NCBI RefSeq assembly: GCF_001421485.1
Contig: NZ_LMKK01000003.1
Span: 744,001 to 808,000 of the forward strand
DNA: 64,000 nt
Direction: 5' to 3'
Source: Agreia sp. Leaf210
GTDB taxonomy: Bacteria; Actinomycetota; Actinomycetes; Actinomycetales; Microbacteriaceae
This document shows, in pieces, positions 53,866 to 62,722 of this stretch. The notes beneath the pieces are model-generated. The model was not told the origin of the DNA. It was given only the letters and a program-made list of their open reading frames with translations, and made no database searches. The stretch's first letter is position 1; every line of letters starts with the position of its first letter. The position numbers and the translations under genes were made by a program.

Positions 53866-55481
53866 CGGCGGCCCGCTCGGACGGTGACGATCGTCGCACC
53901 GAGGAGCAGGGTGAGGGCTGACGCGATCACCAGCGGAACGGTTTCGCTCGATCCCGTGGCGGCGAGCGCCGGCTGGGGTTTCGGAGCGGGCGCAGGTGCA
54001 GTCGGCGGGCCGGGCGTCTCATCGACGGGCGCGGCGACACCGTTGATCAGAACGGTGTCATTCGCGAGCGATGCCGTGGCGAAGGCGATCGCGCGCGACA
54101 TGATCCCCAACGCCTCCTGGTTGATGTTGGCGAGGTCATCACCGGCCTGGTGATAATTCTGATCGTGGGTCTCGCCGGCGATGCCACCGAACAGAGCGAC
54201 CTCTTCCTCGGTCTTCACGTCGTCGGCACCCGTGAACAGGCCCGACGCGGGAATGTCGTTGTCGATGAAGGCCTGGTAGTCGCTTCTGCCGTCGAACGAC
54301 GTTCCGACGAACGGCTGGCCGATAGACGTGAAGTAGTTCTCGAAGACGTCCTCGGTCTCGGCGGACCCTTCCGGGATCTCCACGTCGGCAGGCACGCTCG
54401 ATTCATCGGCGTCATAGGTTCCGATGATGTAGTTGGGCGAACCGACCATGTCAAAGTTGAGGTAGGTCGCGATTCGGCCGAGCGCATCAGGGTCGTTCAC
54501 GGCGAGGTCGTCCACGTAGTGAGTCGATCCGACGAGCCCGAGTTCTTCAGCGCCCCACCAGGCGAAGCGCACCATGTTGTTGAGCTCGCCCTGCTTCGCG
54601 AGCTGCACGGCGACCTCGAGGAGTGTGGCCGAGCCGCTTCCGTTGTCGTTGATCCCCGGCCCCTCCGGAACACTGTCGAGGTGGGCGCCGAGCATCACGA
54701 CGTTGTCGGGGCGCCCTGTGCCGGTCTCGGCGATGACGTTGAATGTGGAGACGGTATCCACGGTCTGCTCGAGCGCTACGGAGATGGGGACGGGCCCTTC
54801 TCCGATTTCGGCGAGGAGCGCGGCTCCTCTGTCTGCCTCGATGCCGAAGGTCGGCACGGTACCCGCGGTCACCTCACCGAACGTGCCGTTCAGCGGTCCC
54901 GGTTCCGAGTTGTAGATGAGGACGGCCCGCGCGCCTGCCGCGGCGGCCACGAGAGACTTCTCGGTGAACGAGCAGACTCCCCGGCTCACCACGGCGATCC
55001 GGTCCGTAGCCGAGACGCCCGCCCACTCGTCGGCGGTGCAGCCCGTACTCACGGTGGGTGCGACCGCATCGAAGGTGATCGACGGGGTGCCCGGTGTGTA
55101 GGTCATGGGGATCGCCTGCTCCGCGGTCAGCGTCTCGCCGTCGACCGCGACCGACTGCGACACGATGGTCTGCGTCGTGACATCGAAGACCTGTCTCGTC
55201 GTGACGTAGCCCGCCTCTTGGAGGACACTCTCCACGTACTGGCCGCTGGCCTCATAGCCAGGGCTGCCGGCGGACCTGTTGCCGCCGTTGCCGGGGGCGT
55301 CGGCGATGCTCTGCAGAGCACCGAGGCGCTCCATGATCGCCTCGACGGTGACCGTGTCGGCGAACTCGAGCGGCGGGGCGGCCCACGCCCCCGAAGAGCC
55401 GCCCCACACCATCGCGCCGGTGAGCGCTGTAGCGGCGACTCCGGCAAGGGCGGAGCGCGAAAATGTACGTCGTTGTGTCAT
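53838..55481 (-). CDS. Secreted M28 aminopeptidase with LAATG sorting signal
   Basis: 547 residues. Signal peptide about 1-34 (ALAGVAATALTGAM...AWA), a PA insert (about 130-240; YNSEPGPLNGTFGEV), then M28 domain with zinc ligands in LGAHLDSVPEGPGINDNGSG and WWGAEELGLVGS. C-terminal anchor: LAATG at 506-510, a hydrophobic stretch, and a positive tail (RAGRRYERTSPR), a class E-type sortase substrate pattern. Probably Leu- or Gly-aminopeptidase attached to the wall; no sortase gene in this window. Confidence 0.9.
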   Translation of the reverse strand: MTQRRTFSRSALAGVAATALTGAMVWGGSSGAWAAPPLEFADTVTVEAIMERLGALQSIADAPGNGGNRSAGSPGYEASGQYVESVLQEAGYVTTRQVFDVTTQTIVSQSVAVDGETLTAEQAIPMTYTPGTPSITFDAVAPTVSTGCTADEWAGVSATDRIAVVSRGVCSFTEKSLVAAAAGARAVLIYNSEPGPLNGTFGEVTAGTVPTFGIEADRGAALLAEIGEGPVPISVALEQTVDTVSTFNVIAETGTGRPDNVVMLGAHLDSVPEGPGINDNGSGSATLLEVAVQLAKQGELNNMVRFAWWGAEELGLVGSTHYVDDLAVNDPDALGRIATYLNFDMVGSPNYIIGTYDADESSVPADVEIPEGSAETEDVFENYFTSIGQPFVGTSFDGRSDYQAFIDNDIPASGLFTGADDVKTEEEVALFGGIAGETHDQNYHQAGDDLANINQEALGIMSRAIAFATASLANDTVLINGVAAPVDETPGPPTAPAPAPKPQPALAATGSSETVPLVIASALTLLLGATIVTVRAGRRYERTSPRS

Positions 55482-55571
55482 CGGAAAATCCCCCCGGATC
55501 TGGCCCCGCTGGATTCGCTGGGGCCGGTTGCGCCAGCCTATGGAGACAGCCGCGTGCCCCCAAGAGGGGGT

Positions 55572-55589
55572 ATCGGGTTGTTACCCGAT
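55572..55589. other. Small hairpins between primase-polymerase and peptidase genes
   Basis: A 7-bp stem with a TGTT loop (55572-55578/55583-55589) lies next to a CCCCC/GGGGG stem (55557-55570). No T tract; it could be a weak terminator for the primase-polymerase gene or an operator of the peptidase gene. Confidence 0.3.
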
Positions 55590-55609
55590 CTTTACACCGA
55601 CGAGACGCG

Positions 55610-56632
55610 TCACGGCTGCTTCTTCGCCCTGCTCGGCTGCACCCGCGGCGGCTCTCCCGGCATCTTGGGATAGTCGGGAGGAAAGGGCAGCTCGCCCAGA
55701 CCGCTCTCGATGTCGCGCGCCCACCACTCCAGGAGAACCTCGATGGAGCCGGGCGACGACTGCATCTGCGCCCACGGGTCTCCGGTCGTCGACAGGCGCT
55801 CGGGCACGGTCAGGATCGTGAAAGCCGTCGGGTCGGCCGCGTCGAGTTCGCTCCAGGCGAGGGGACACGAGACCGGTGCGTGGGCGAGCGCTCGTGGACT
55901 GTAGGCACCGGCCATCGTTCGATCGCGATTGGCCTGGTTGTAGTCGACGAACATGCGTTCACCGCGCTCCTCTTTCCACCAGTTGGTGGTGACCTGGCGT
56001 GGCATGCGCCGTTCCAGTTCTCGGGCCGCGGCGATCACCGCGTGCCTGACGTCGAGAAACTCGTGATCGGGTCGAATGGGCGCGAACACGTGCAGCCCGC
56101 GATTTCCCGAGGTCTTGATGAATGCCTCCAGCCCCGCCTCGGCAAGGACGGCCCGCAACTCGAGCGCCACGGGTTTCGCATCGTCGAAGTCGGTGCCCGG
56201 TTGAGGATCGAGGTCGATGCGCAACTGGTCGGGAAAGTCGCTCGATGTGGCGCGCGACGCCCACGGGTGGAACACGATGGTGTTCATCTGCGCGGCCCAG
56301 ACGGCCGCCGCGGGCTCATCGAGCACGAGTTGCGGATGCGTTCGACCGCTCGGGTAGACCACCATCTCACTGCGTACATAGTCGGGTGCGCCCTTCGGAG
56401 GGTTCTTCGAGAAGAACTGCTCGCCGTCTATGCCGCCGGAGAATCGCTGCAATGACACGGGTCGATCGCCGTTCGCGGCGATGAAGGCCTCACCGACGGC
56501 GACGAGATAGTGCGCCAGATCGAGCTTGGTGATGCCGGGCTCCGGCCAGATCACCCGGGAAGGGCTGGAGATCCGCACCTCCCGATCGCCGTGAGGGCCG
56601 GGAACAGTGATGCTTGCCGCTTCGCTCGCCAT
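55610..56632 (-). CDS. LigD-type primase-polymerase (Prim-PolC-like)
   Basis: 340 residues, stand-alone polymerase domain of the AEP superfamily. Catalytic Asp pair Asp140 and Asp142 in LRIDLDPQPG, then SGNRGLHVFAPI and ERMFVDYNQANRDRT, all LigD-Pol signatures. No ligase or nuclease domain. In mycobacteria a stand-alone Prim-PolC is paired with LigC for gap repair; a LigC homologue lies 1.7 kb away. No Ku gene is seen in the window. Confidence 0.9.
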   Translation of the reverse strand: MASEAASITVPGPHGDREVRISSPSRVIWPEPGITKLDLAHYLVAVGEAFIAANGDRPVSLQRFSGGIDGEQFFSKNPPKGAPDYVRSEMVVYPSGRTHPQLVLDEPAAAVWAAQMNTIVFHPWASRATSSDFPDQLRIDLDPQPGTDFDDAKPVALELRAVLAEAGLEAFIKTSGNRGLHVFAPIRPDHEFLDVRHAVIAAARELERRMPRQVTTNWWKEERGERMFVDYNQANRDRTMAGAYSPRALAHAPVSCPLAWSELDAADPTAFTILTVPERLSTTGDPWAQMQSSPGSIEVLLEWWARDIESGLGELPFPPDYPKMPGEPPRVQPSRAKKQP

Positions 56633-56650
56633 AGGGGCAGGCTACTCGTC

Positions 56651-56682
56651 CGGGCGGCGGGGAGTCACTCCCCCGCCGCCCG
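56651..56682 (-). terminator. Terminator after the betaine operon
   Basis: A perfect 12-bp GC-rich stem (56651-56662/56671-56682) with an 8-base loop lies 14 bases beyond the proX stop. No T tract follows. Confidence 0.75.
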
Positions 56683-56695
56683 AACGACGTGATGG

Positions 56696-57598
56696 CTACT
56701 CGGCCGTCAGCGAGTCGACGTAGTCGCGGTTCTCCGAGATCCACTTCTCGACGACGGGGCCGAAGTCCTGGCCGTCGTAGTCGACGAACATGGCCTTCTC
56801 GAGCGAGTACAGCTGCTCGAGGTCCATCTTGTAGTCGCCGATCCACTTCGCGGCCTGCGGGAACTCCTTCGCGAAGTCCGACTGCGCGAACGCGTGCAGG
56901 CTCTCCACGGACGCGAGCGTTCCCTCGGGGTCCTCGAGGGTCTTGATCGGCAGATCGGAGTATGCCCAGTGCGGTTCCCACAGGGTCACGACGATGTTCT
57001 CGTCCTTGTCGGTCGCGCTCTTGAGCTCGGTCAGCATCGCGGCCGTCGAACTCGTCACATATTCCATGTCCTCGAGACCGTAGGCGGGGATGACCCGCTC
57101 GGTGGTGGCCTTCGTGAGGCCGGCTCCTGGCTCGATACCCACGATCCGGTTGTCGAACTTGTCGGCGTTGTCTGCCAGTTCGGCCAGCGAGTCGATGGGG
57201 GCGTCCTCGTTGACCGCGATGGTCAGCTTGGATTCGTTGTTCCATGCCCCGATGTCGACGATGTCATCGCCGTACTCGTCGAGGTATGACGCGTGGGTGT
57301 CGGGCAGCCAGACGTCGAGGGTGAGGTCGTAGTCGCCGGTCGACAGGCCGGAGAAGACCGGTGCGACGTCGGCGTACTCGAGTTCGACGTCGTAGCCCTT
57401 CTCATCGAGGATGGCCTTCCACAGTTCCGAGGCGGCGATGCCCTCGTCCCAGCCGTTGAAGACGGCGAGGCTGAGTTCCTTCTTGTCGTCGTTGCCGTCT
57501 CCGACGGTCTCGGCCTCGACGGCCGCGCAGCCTCCGAACGCGAGGACTCCCGCGGTCGAGAGGGCGAGCAGAGACATGATGCGGGTGCTGTTCTTCAT
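56696..57598 (-). CDS. proX: Glycine betaine/osmolyte ABC transporter, binding lipoprotein
   Basis: 300 residues. Lipoprotein signal with lipobox LAFGGC (Cys24) for lipidation and LspA cleavage. OpuAC domain with GWDEGIAASELWKAILDEKG, ADVAPVFSGLSTGDYDLTLD, and AYGLEDMEYVTSSTAAML. Substrate is inferred as betaine, carnitine or choline-type osmolyte; the aromatic cage was not mapped. Last gene of proVWX, 69 bases after proW. Confidence 0.92.
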   Translation of the reverse strand: MKNSTRIMSLLALSTAGVLAFGGCAAVEAETVGDGNDDKKELSLAVFNGWDEGIAASELWKAILDEKGYDVELEYADVAPVFSGLSTGDYDLTLDVWLPDTHASYLDEYGDDIVDIGAWNNESKLTIAVNEDAPIDSLAELADNADKFDNRIVGIEPGAGLTKATTERVIPAYGLEDMEYVTSSTAAMLTELKSATDKDENIVVTLWEPHWAYSDLPIKTLEDPEGTLASVESLHAFAQSDFAKEFPQAAKWIGDYKMDLEQLYSLEKAMFVDYDGQDFGPVVEKWISENRDYVDSLTAE

Positions 57599-57667
57599 GA
57601 GTGTTCCTGTTCTGGGCGACCGGATGGGCCACCCGTCGGGTGAGAGAGGTGTGCGAGCCGCCGCCGG

Positions 57668-58612
57668 TCAGACGAGGGCCGGGTCGGCGCGCTCCGGCGC
57701 CGGTTCGGTGTGGTGCTCTGGCGCCGCGGGCGCGGCCGAGGCGCGTCGTCGTGCGGCACGGGCCCCCAGCATCCGGCCGAGCACCGTGTCGCCGTCACCG
57801 AGCGCGCCGGTCAGACGATCGAGGAAGATCGCGAGGATGACCACGGAGAGGCCCGCCTCGAAGCCCAATGCGACGTCGATCCGGTTGAGGCTCGCGACGA
57901 CCTGAGCACCGAGTCCCCCGGCACCGACCATGCCCGCGATGACGACCATCGAGAGCGAGAGCATGATCACCTGGTTGACGCCGGCCATGATCGTGGGACG
58001 GGCAAGGGGCAACTGAATCTGCCTGAGGATGCGCCAGCGCGATGCGCCGAAAGCCTGACCGGCCTCGACGATCTCCTTGTCGACACCACGGATGCCCAGC
58101 TCCGTCAGTCTCACACCGGGGGCGAGGGCGAAGATGACGGTCGCCACGATTCCCGGAACGACACCGACGCGAAAGAGGATGAGCGCGGGGATCAGGTAGA
58201 CGAAGGCGGGCATCGTCTGCATGAAGTCGAGAACCGGGCGGATGATCCTCGACGCCACCGACGAGGTTGCGGCCCAGATGCCCAACGGGATGCTGACCAC
58301 GATCGCCAGCACACTCGCGACGAGAACAAGCGCGAGCGTATCCATCGCGTTCTCCCACTGATCCACGCTCACGATGACGAGCAGGCCGACGGCGGTGCCG
58401 AGTGCGAACTTCCAGCCTCGGGCGAAGTATCCGAGAATGGCGGCGATCAGGATCACCGCCCAGAAGGGCGGCGACGCGAGCAGCAGGTCGACCACATCGT
58501 ATGCGGCCAGGAATATGGCGCGAACCACATCGAATGCCCCACCGAAGGTGTCGGTGACGTACGAGATGAACCCGGCGACCCAGGTTCCGAGGTCGAGACG
58601 GAAGTCGCTCAT
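57668..58612 (-). CDS. proW: Glycine betaine ABC transporter permease
   Basis: 314 residues with about six membrane spans. The BPD permease EAA-type loop is VEAGQAFGASRWRILRQIQL, and LDFMQTMPAFVYLIP is the typical betaine-permease block. The C-terminus is Ala/Pro-rich and hydrophilic. ATG overlaps the proV stop by 4 bases (58609-58612). Confidence 0.93.
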   Translation of the reverse strand: MSDFRLDLGTWVAGFISYVTDTFGGAFDVVRAIFLAAYDVVDLLLASPPFWAVILIAAILGYFARGWKFALGTAVGLLVIVSVDQWENAMDTLALVLVASVLAIVVSIPLGIWAATSSVASRIIRPVLDFMQTMPAFVYLIPALILFRVGVVPGIVATVIFALAPGVRLTELGIRGVDKEIVEAGQAFGASRWRILRQIQLPLARPTIMAGVNQVIMLSLSMVVIAGMVGAGGLGAQVVASLNRIDVALGFEAGLSVVILAIFLDRLTGALGDGDTVLGRMLGARAARRRASAAPAAPEHHTEPAPERADPALV

Positions 58613-59916
58613 AGGACAGCCCCTTCCGTCGTGGGCTCGCGGAGAGTCTCCGCGATGACCTCCATCGTCAGGGTCGTCGGCGGAAGCTGCACGGGGACAT
58701 CTCCCGTGCCGGTCGACACATTGCCGAGCGCGGCAAGCAGGGTCACGCGAGGGATGACACCCAGCAGCCGTCCGTCGTCGCCGACGACCGCGATCGGGAG
58801 GTCGCTGCCGACGGATGGCTCGACCAAGTCGACGAGATGTGCGTCGGTGGGGACGACGGTGGCCTCATGACGAAGGATCGCCTCGAGGTCGTTCTGGTTT
58901 GACTTGACCTGACGAAGCACGTCGCGGTCGCGCACGACCCCTGCGAGGCTGCGGTCCCGTCGTGTGACGAAGACGGCGGAGGTCTGGAGGTCGCGCATGA
59001 TGCGGAGAGCGGCGCGCGGTCCGGCCGACAGGGGGATGACTGCTTTCGCCTGTTCCATCACGCTCGAGGCAGTGAGCACTCGGGCCCGGTCGACGTCCTG
59101 CACGAACTGGGCGACGTAGTCGTTCGCCGGATCCGTGAGGATCTCTTCCGGCGTACCGATCTGCACGATGCGACCGTCGCGCATGACCGCGATCCTGTCG
59201 CCGAGGAACATCGCCTCGTTCAGGTCGTGGGTGATGAAGACGATGGTCTTGCCGAGCTTCTGCTGCAGCTCGATGAGCTGCTCCTGCATCTCGCGGCGAA
59301 TCAGCGGATCGAGGGCTGAGAACGCCTCATCCATGAGCAGGACATCAGTATCGGCGGCGAGAGCGCGGGCCAGACCGACGCGCTGCTGCATGCCGCCCGA
59401 GAGTTCGCCGGGCAGGGAGTCGGCCCAGCCGTCGAGACCGACGGTCGTGACCATGTCACGGGCGCGCTGAGTGCGCTCGGCCTTGGACACGCCCTGGATC
59501 TCGAGGCCGTAGGCGATGTTGTCGATGACGGTGCGGTGGGGAAGCAGCGCGAAGTGCTGGAACACCATCGACACCTTCTGGCGACGGACCTCGCGCAGCT
59601 TGGCCTTCGGCACGCCCGTGATGGGAGAGCCGCCGATGGTCACGCTGCCGCTGCTGGCGTCGAGCAGTCCGTTGAGCATGCGGATGAGCGTCGACTTGCC
59701 AGAGCCGGACAGGCCCATGACCACGAAGATCTCGCCGGGTTGTACGTCGAAGGACGCGTCGATGACGGCGGCTGTTCCGAGAGACGACAGCTCCGCTCTG
59801 GTACTGCCGGCCTTCAGCCTGTCGACGATGTCGGATGATCGGCGACCGAATGCCTTGTAGAGGTGTTCGGCCTTCAATGCCGGGGTTGTCAGTGTCACGT
59901 GAGGAATCTCCATCAC
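58609..59916 (-). CDS. proV: Glycine betaine ABC transporter ATPase with CBS domains
   Basis: 435 residues. Walker A GLSGSGKS, Q loop, signature LSGGMQQRVGLARAL, Walker B VLLMDEAFSALDP; two C-terminal CBS domains (from about 290) that sense ionic strength in related OpuA. GTG 59916 or ATG 59913 is the start; TAAGCT at 59934-59939 on the minus strand may be its -10 box. First gene of the operon. Confidence 0.94.
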   Translation of the reverse strand: MMEIPHVTLTTPALKAEHLYKAFGRRSSDIVDRLKAGSTRAELSSLGTAAVIDASFDVQPGEIFVVMGLSGSGKSTLIRMLNGLLDASSGSVTIGGSPITGVPKAKLREVRRQKVSMVFQHFALLPHRTVIDNIAYGLEIQGVSKAERTQRARDMVTTVGLDGWADSLPGELSGGMQQRVGLARALAADTDVLLMDEAFSALDPLIRREMQEQLIELQQKLGKTIVFITHDLNEAMFLGDRIAVMRDGRIVQIGTPEEILTDPANDYVAQFVQDVDRARVLTASSVMEQAKAVIPLSAGPRAALRIMRDLQTSAVFVTRRDRSLAGVVRDRDVLRQVKSNQNDLEAILRHEATVVPTDAHLVDLVEPSVGSDLPIAVVGDDGRLLGVIPRVTLLAALGNVSTGTGDVPVQLPPTTLTMEVIAETLREPTTEGAVL

Positions 59917-60267
59917 GACTGGCAGCGCAGCGCAGCTTAAAGGCGGTCGCCAGACGTGTTCCGTACTCGCAGACGGGTTGCCGTGATCGCTCTCGACGCA
60001 TCAAACAGCGCGGGCGGAAGCCACCGAGAGTCGCTGTCACGGCTTACCGTACGAACCCACGGCAAGTGGCCTGAGGGTGCGCGTCTTGGGGGTGATTGGC
60101 CAATGGACCGGGCACAACGGTAACAGCTATCCGATGCCCGTTGAAACTCATGCCACCCTCGAACGGGGGTATTCTGCTCGAGATGGCACGAACGATACGC
60201 CGCGATCCGCTACACGACAGCGATTGCGAACGATGCCGTTTCGTTACCTTCGGGTAACGTGTGGACC
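59917..60267. other. 351-base divergent region between proV and DUF4190 genes
   Basis: It holds the presumed proV promoter at the left, a 10-bp palindrome ATTGGCCAAT (60095-60104), and at the right a perfect 7-bp inverted repeat CGTTACC-TTCG-GGTAACG (60242-60259). The repeat's second arm overlaps TAACGT (60255-60260), a possible -10 box 7 nt before ATG 60268. I see no coding sequence. Confidence 0.5.
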
Positions 60268-60522
60268 ATGGATGCACACGGAGAGAATCCCCGCACGAAC
60301 GTTCTCTCCATCGTGACGCTCGTCACGAGCATCCTCGGCTTCGCCATCGTGCCGATCATCCTCGGGCACGTCTCGATCGCGCAGATCAGACGCACCCGGG
60401 AACAGGGTCGCGTCATGGCGATCATCGGGCTCGTCATCGGCTACCTCACTCTGCTCGGTTACCTGATCGCGATCACCGTCACCGTGATCATCTTCATCAC
60501 CCATGGAATGTCCGGGGCCTGA
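60268..60522 (+). CDS. DUF4190 small membrane protein
   Basis: 84 residues with two hydrophobic segments (about 13-33 and 49-76) and the family block GFAIVPIILGHVSIAQIRRT, then QGRVMAIIGLVIGYL. Function unknown. ATG 60268 appears leaderless; GTG 60259 would be the alternative start. Confidence 0.85.
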   Translation: MDAHGENPRTNVLSIVTLVTSILGFAIVPIILGHVSIAQIRRTREQGRVMAIIGLVIGYLTLLGYLIAITVTVIIFITHGMSGA

Positions 60523-60592
60523 GAGTCGTTGAGTGAACAGGATGGCTAGCTCCAAGCACCATCCGAGAACTCGAAACGAAAGCTGTCACACC

Positions 60593-61591
60593 ATGTCGAT
60601 TCCGCTGTCCATTCTCGATCTCGCCCCCATCGCACCCGGCCAGACCGCGCGCGAGAGCTTCGAGGGCAGCGTCGCCCTCGCCCAGGCGGCCGAACGCACG
60701 GGATACCGTCGGGTCTGGTACGCCGAGCACCACAACATGGCCAGCATCGCGTCGTCCGCAACGAGCGTTCTGATCGGGTACGTCGCGGCGCACACGTCGT
60801 CGATCAGGCTCGGGTCGGGTGGGGTGATGCTTCCGAACCACTCGCCTCTCACCGTCGCCGAACAGTTCGGTACCCTCGAGACGCTCTACCCGGGGCGCAT
60901 CGACCTGGGCCTGGGGCGCGCACCCGGAAGCGATCAGAATACGATGCGCGCTCTCCGTCGTGACCCCATGTCGGCGGAATCCTTTCCCCAGGACGTGGTC
61001 GAACTCCAGGGATTCCTGAGCGGCGACTCGCGCATCCCGGGCGTGCAAGCCGTGCCCCGCGCTCGCGGCATCGTGCCGCTCTACATCCTCGGCTCGTCTC
61101 TCTTCGGCGCGCAGCTCGCAGCGCAGCTCGGGCTGCCCTACGCGTTCGCGTCGCATTTCGCGCCCGACGCGCTGCACGAGGCCGTCGCCGCATATCGCGG
61201 CGGATTCCGACCCTCGGAGCAACTCGCCGAGCCGCACGTCATCGCGGGAGTCAATGTCGTGGCATCCGACGATCACGATGACGCGGTCGAGCAGGCCGCG
61301 ACGACGCGGCGCGCCCGAGTGCGCGGCATGATCTCCCGAGGCCCCGCGACCCCCGATTACAGCGACGCTCAGATCGACGAGTTCCTCACCACGCCGAACG
61401 GTCGCCAGCTCGCCTCGATGATGACCTACTCCGCAGTGGGCACCCCCTCAGAGGTGCGGGACTACCTCGAGGACTTCGCTCGCCACTCGCAGGCCGACGA
61501 ATTGATCATCGCGCACCAGTCCCCCGAGTTGCGCGGGCGGCTTCGTTCTATCGAACTCACGGCCGAAGCGATGAACAGGGTGTCCGTCTAG
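60593..61591 (+). CDS. LLM-class flavin-dependent oxidoreductase (MsnO8-like)
   Basis: Luciferase-like TIM-barrel monooxygenase of 332 residues: [53 protein letters not shown], and [16 protein letters not shown] are the family blocks. Uses reduced FMN supplied by a separate reductase. Substrate unknown. ATG 60593 fits the family N-terminus; the frame starts at 60533. It stands alone. Confidence 0.9.
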   Translation: MSIPLSILDLAPIAPGQTARESFEGSVALAQAAERTGYRRVWYAEHHNMASIASSATSVLIGYVAAHTSSIRLGSGGVMLPNHSPLTVAEQFGTLETLYPGRIDLGLGRAPGSDQNTMRALRRDPMSAESFPQDVVELQGFLSGDSRIPGVQAVPRARGIVPLYILGSSLFGAQLAAQLGLPYAFASHFAPDALHEAVAAYRGGFRPSEQLAEPHVIAGVNVVASDDHDDAVEQAATTRRARVRGMISRGPATPDYSDAQIDEFLTTPNGRQLASMMTYSAVGTPSEVRDYLEDFARHSQADELIIAHQSPELRGRLRSIELTAEAMNRVSV

Positions 61592-61606
61592 CCGATCGCA
61601 CGTCGA

Positions 61607-62302
61607 TCACCAGGTGCCGGCGGGAGATTCGATCACCGGCACCGGGGCATACGACCAGTGGCCACCGTTCGCGTAGTGGCTCGTGGCCCAGGGAGACGCC
61701 CAAATCGCCTGCTCGATCTGGGCAGTGGGAGCCGACGAGGAGAAGCCGGCGACGATAGCGGAATAGCCCGGGTTGCCGTGCAGCGCCTCGGCCGCATTCT
61801 CGGCGGCGATGACGAGGTTGTCGTAGCTTCCCAGACCGCTGTTGCCCCCGGATCCCCAGCCGTTGTTCAGCGGGTTGTTTCGGTTCCACCAGTCGTCGGG
61901 GCCGTTCTCCTGCCTCATCCATCGCATCATGACCGTGATGTTGTCGTCGGTGCGCGGAAAGTCGCCGAGCAGCAGCACGAGCTCTGCCCAATCGCGGTTC
62001 GTGCTCCCCTTGGCCAGACCCTGAACCCCGGCCACCGTGGCGAACGAATCACGCGTGACGGATGCCTGGCTGAGCCCAGCGGGCAGGTCCAGCACCTGCT
62101 CCGAAGCCGAGTATCCAGACGCGGAGCTCGCGGCCGCCAGGTCATCCTGAGCCGGTGCAGGCGGAGGAGCAAGCGCCGTCAGCGAGGCGAGAGCGAGAAC
62201 CGCAGCGCCCGCGGCGACGCCGAGGACGCGACGCGTCACTCGTGAGCGTCGGGAGGCGGGCCGGGCGACCGGCCTCGACGGGGGCTGGTGATAGCTGTTC
62301 AT
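61607..62302 (-). CDS. Secreted lysozyme-like/glucosaminidase-like protein
   Basis: 231 residues. N-terminal basic region and signal segment (about 21-50), then an extracellular domain with VMMRWMRQENGPDDWWNRNN and PLNNGWGSGG, followed by YDNLVIAAENAAEALHGNPGY, a pattern shared with phage-tail-associated and actinobacterial wall hydrolase-like domains (Glu in RQEN may be catalytic). The family is poorly characterised. ATG 62302 is divergent from the YjbR gene; the two -10 boxes overlap around 62316-62325. Confidence 0.75.
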   Translation of the reverse strand: MNSYHQPPSRPVARPASRRSRVTRRVLGVAAGAAVLALASLTALAPPPAPAQDDLAAASSASGYSASEQVLDLPAGLSQASVTRDSFATVAGVQGLAKGSTNRDWAELVLLLGDFPRTDDNITVMMRWMRQENGPDDWWNRNNPLNNGWGSGGNSGLGSYDNLVIAAENAAEALHGNPGYSAIVAGFSSSAPTAQIEQAIWASPWATSHYANGGHWSYAPVPVIESPAGTW

Positions 62303-62319
62303 GGCGACTACGCCAACTG

Positions 62320-62325
62320 TACGCT
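62320..62325 (+). promoter_or_regulatory. -10 box for leaderless YjbR transcript
   Basis: TACGCT lies 6 nt before ATG 62332. On the opposite strand TACAGT (62316-62321) faces the lysozyme-like gene and shares two bases with it. Confidence 0.5.
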
Positions 62326-62331
62326 CGGATC

Positions 62332-62688
62332 ATGCAGCAGCACTTCGCACGAGAGGACATTTTCGCCGTGTGCGACGCGCTGCCGGCCACGCGCGACGAG
62401 AATCCTTTCGGGCCTGAGACGAGCGTGTACAAGGTCGTCGGCAAGGTGTTCGCCATCACGAACCTCGACGGCGAGCCTGTCACGGTGACGCTGAAGGCAG
62501 ATCCGCCGCACGCCGAGGCGTTGGTCAGGGACTACGGATGGATCACCCCCGGTTACCACATGAACAAGCGTCACTGGGTGACCGTGACCATCGGCCCCGA
62601 CGTCGATCCCCAGCTCGTCACAGACCTGATCGTGAACTCGTACGAGCTCGTCGTCGCAGGGCTCCCCCGCGACAAACGGCCCGCCTGA
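62332..62688 (+). CDS. MmcQ/YjbR family DNA-binding-like protein
   Basis: 118 residues of the CyaY-like YjbR fold: LPATRDENPFGPETSVYKVV, KVFAITNLDGEPVTVTLKAD, and GYHMNKRHWVTVTI followed by LVTDLIVNSYELVVAGL. Function unknown. ATG 62332, probably leaderless. Confidence 0.9.
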   Translation: MQQHFAREDIFAVCDALPATRDENPFGPETSVYKVVGKVFAITNLDGEPVTVTLKADPPHAEALVRDYGWITPGYHMNKRHWVTVTIGPDVDPQLVTDLIVNSYELVVAGLPRDKRPA

Positions 62689-62710
62689 CGCCCGCGCCCA
62701 CTCGTTGGGC

Positions 62711-62716
62711 TACCGT
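62711..62716 (+). promoter_or_regulatory. -10 box before DEAD-box helicase
   Basis: TACCGT lies 6 nt before ATG 62723. The intervening TGGAGG is too close to act as a normal ribosome site, so leaderless start is likely. Confidence 0.45.
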
Positions 62717-62722
62717 TGGAGG

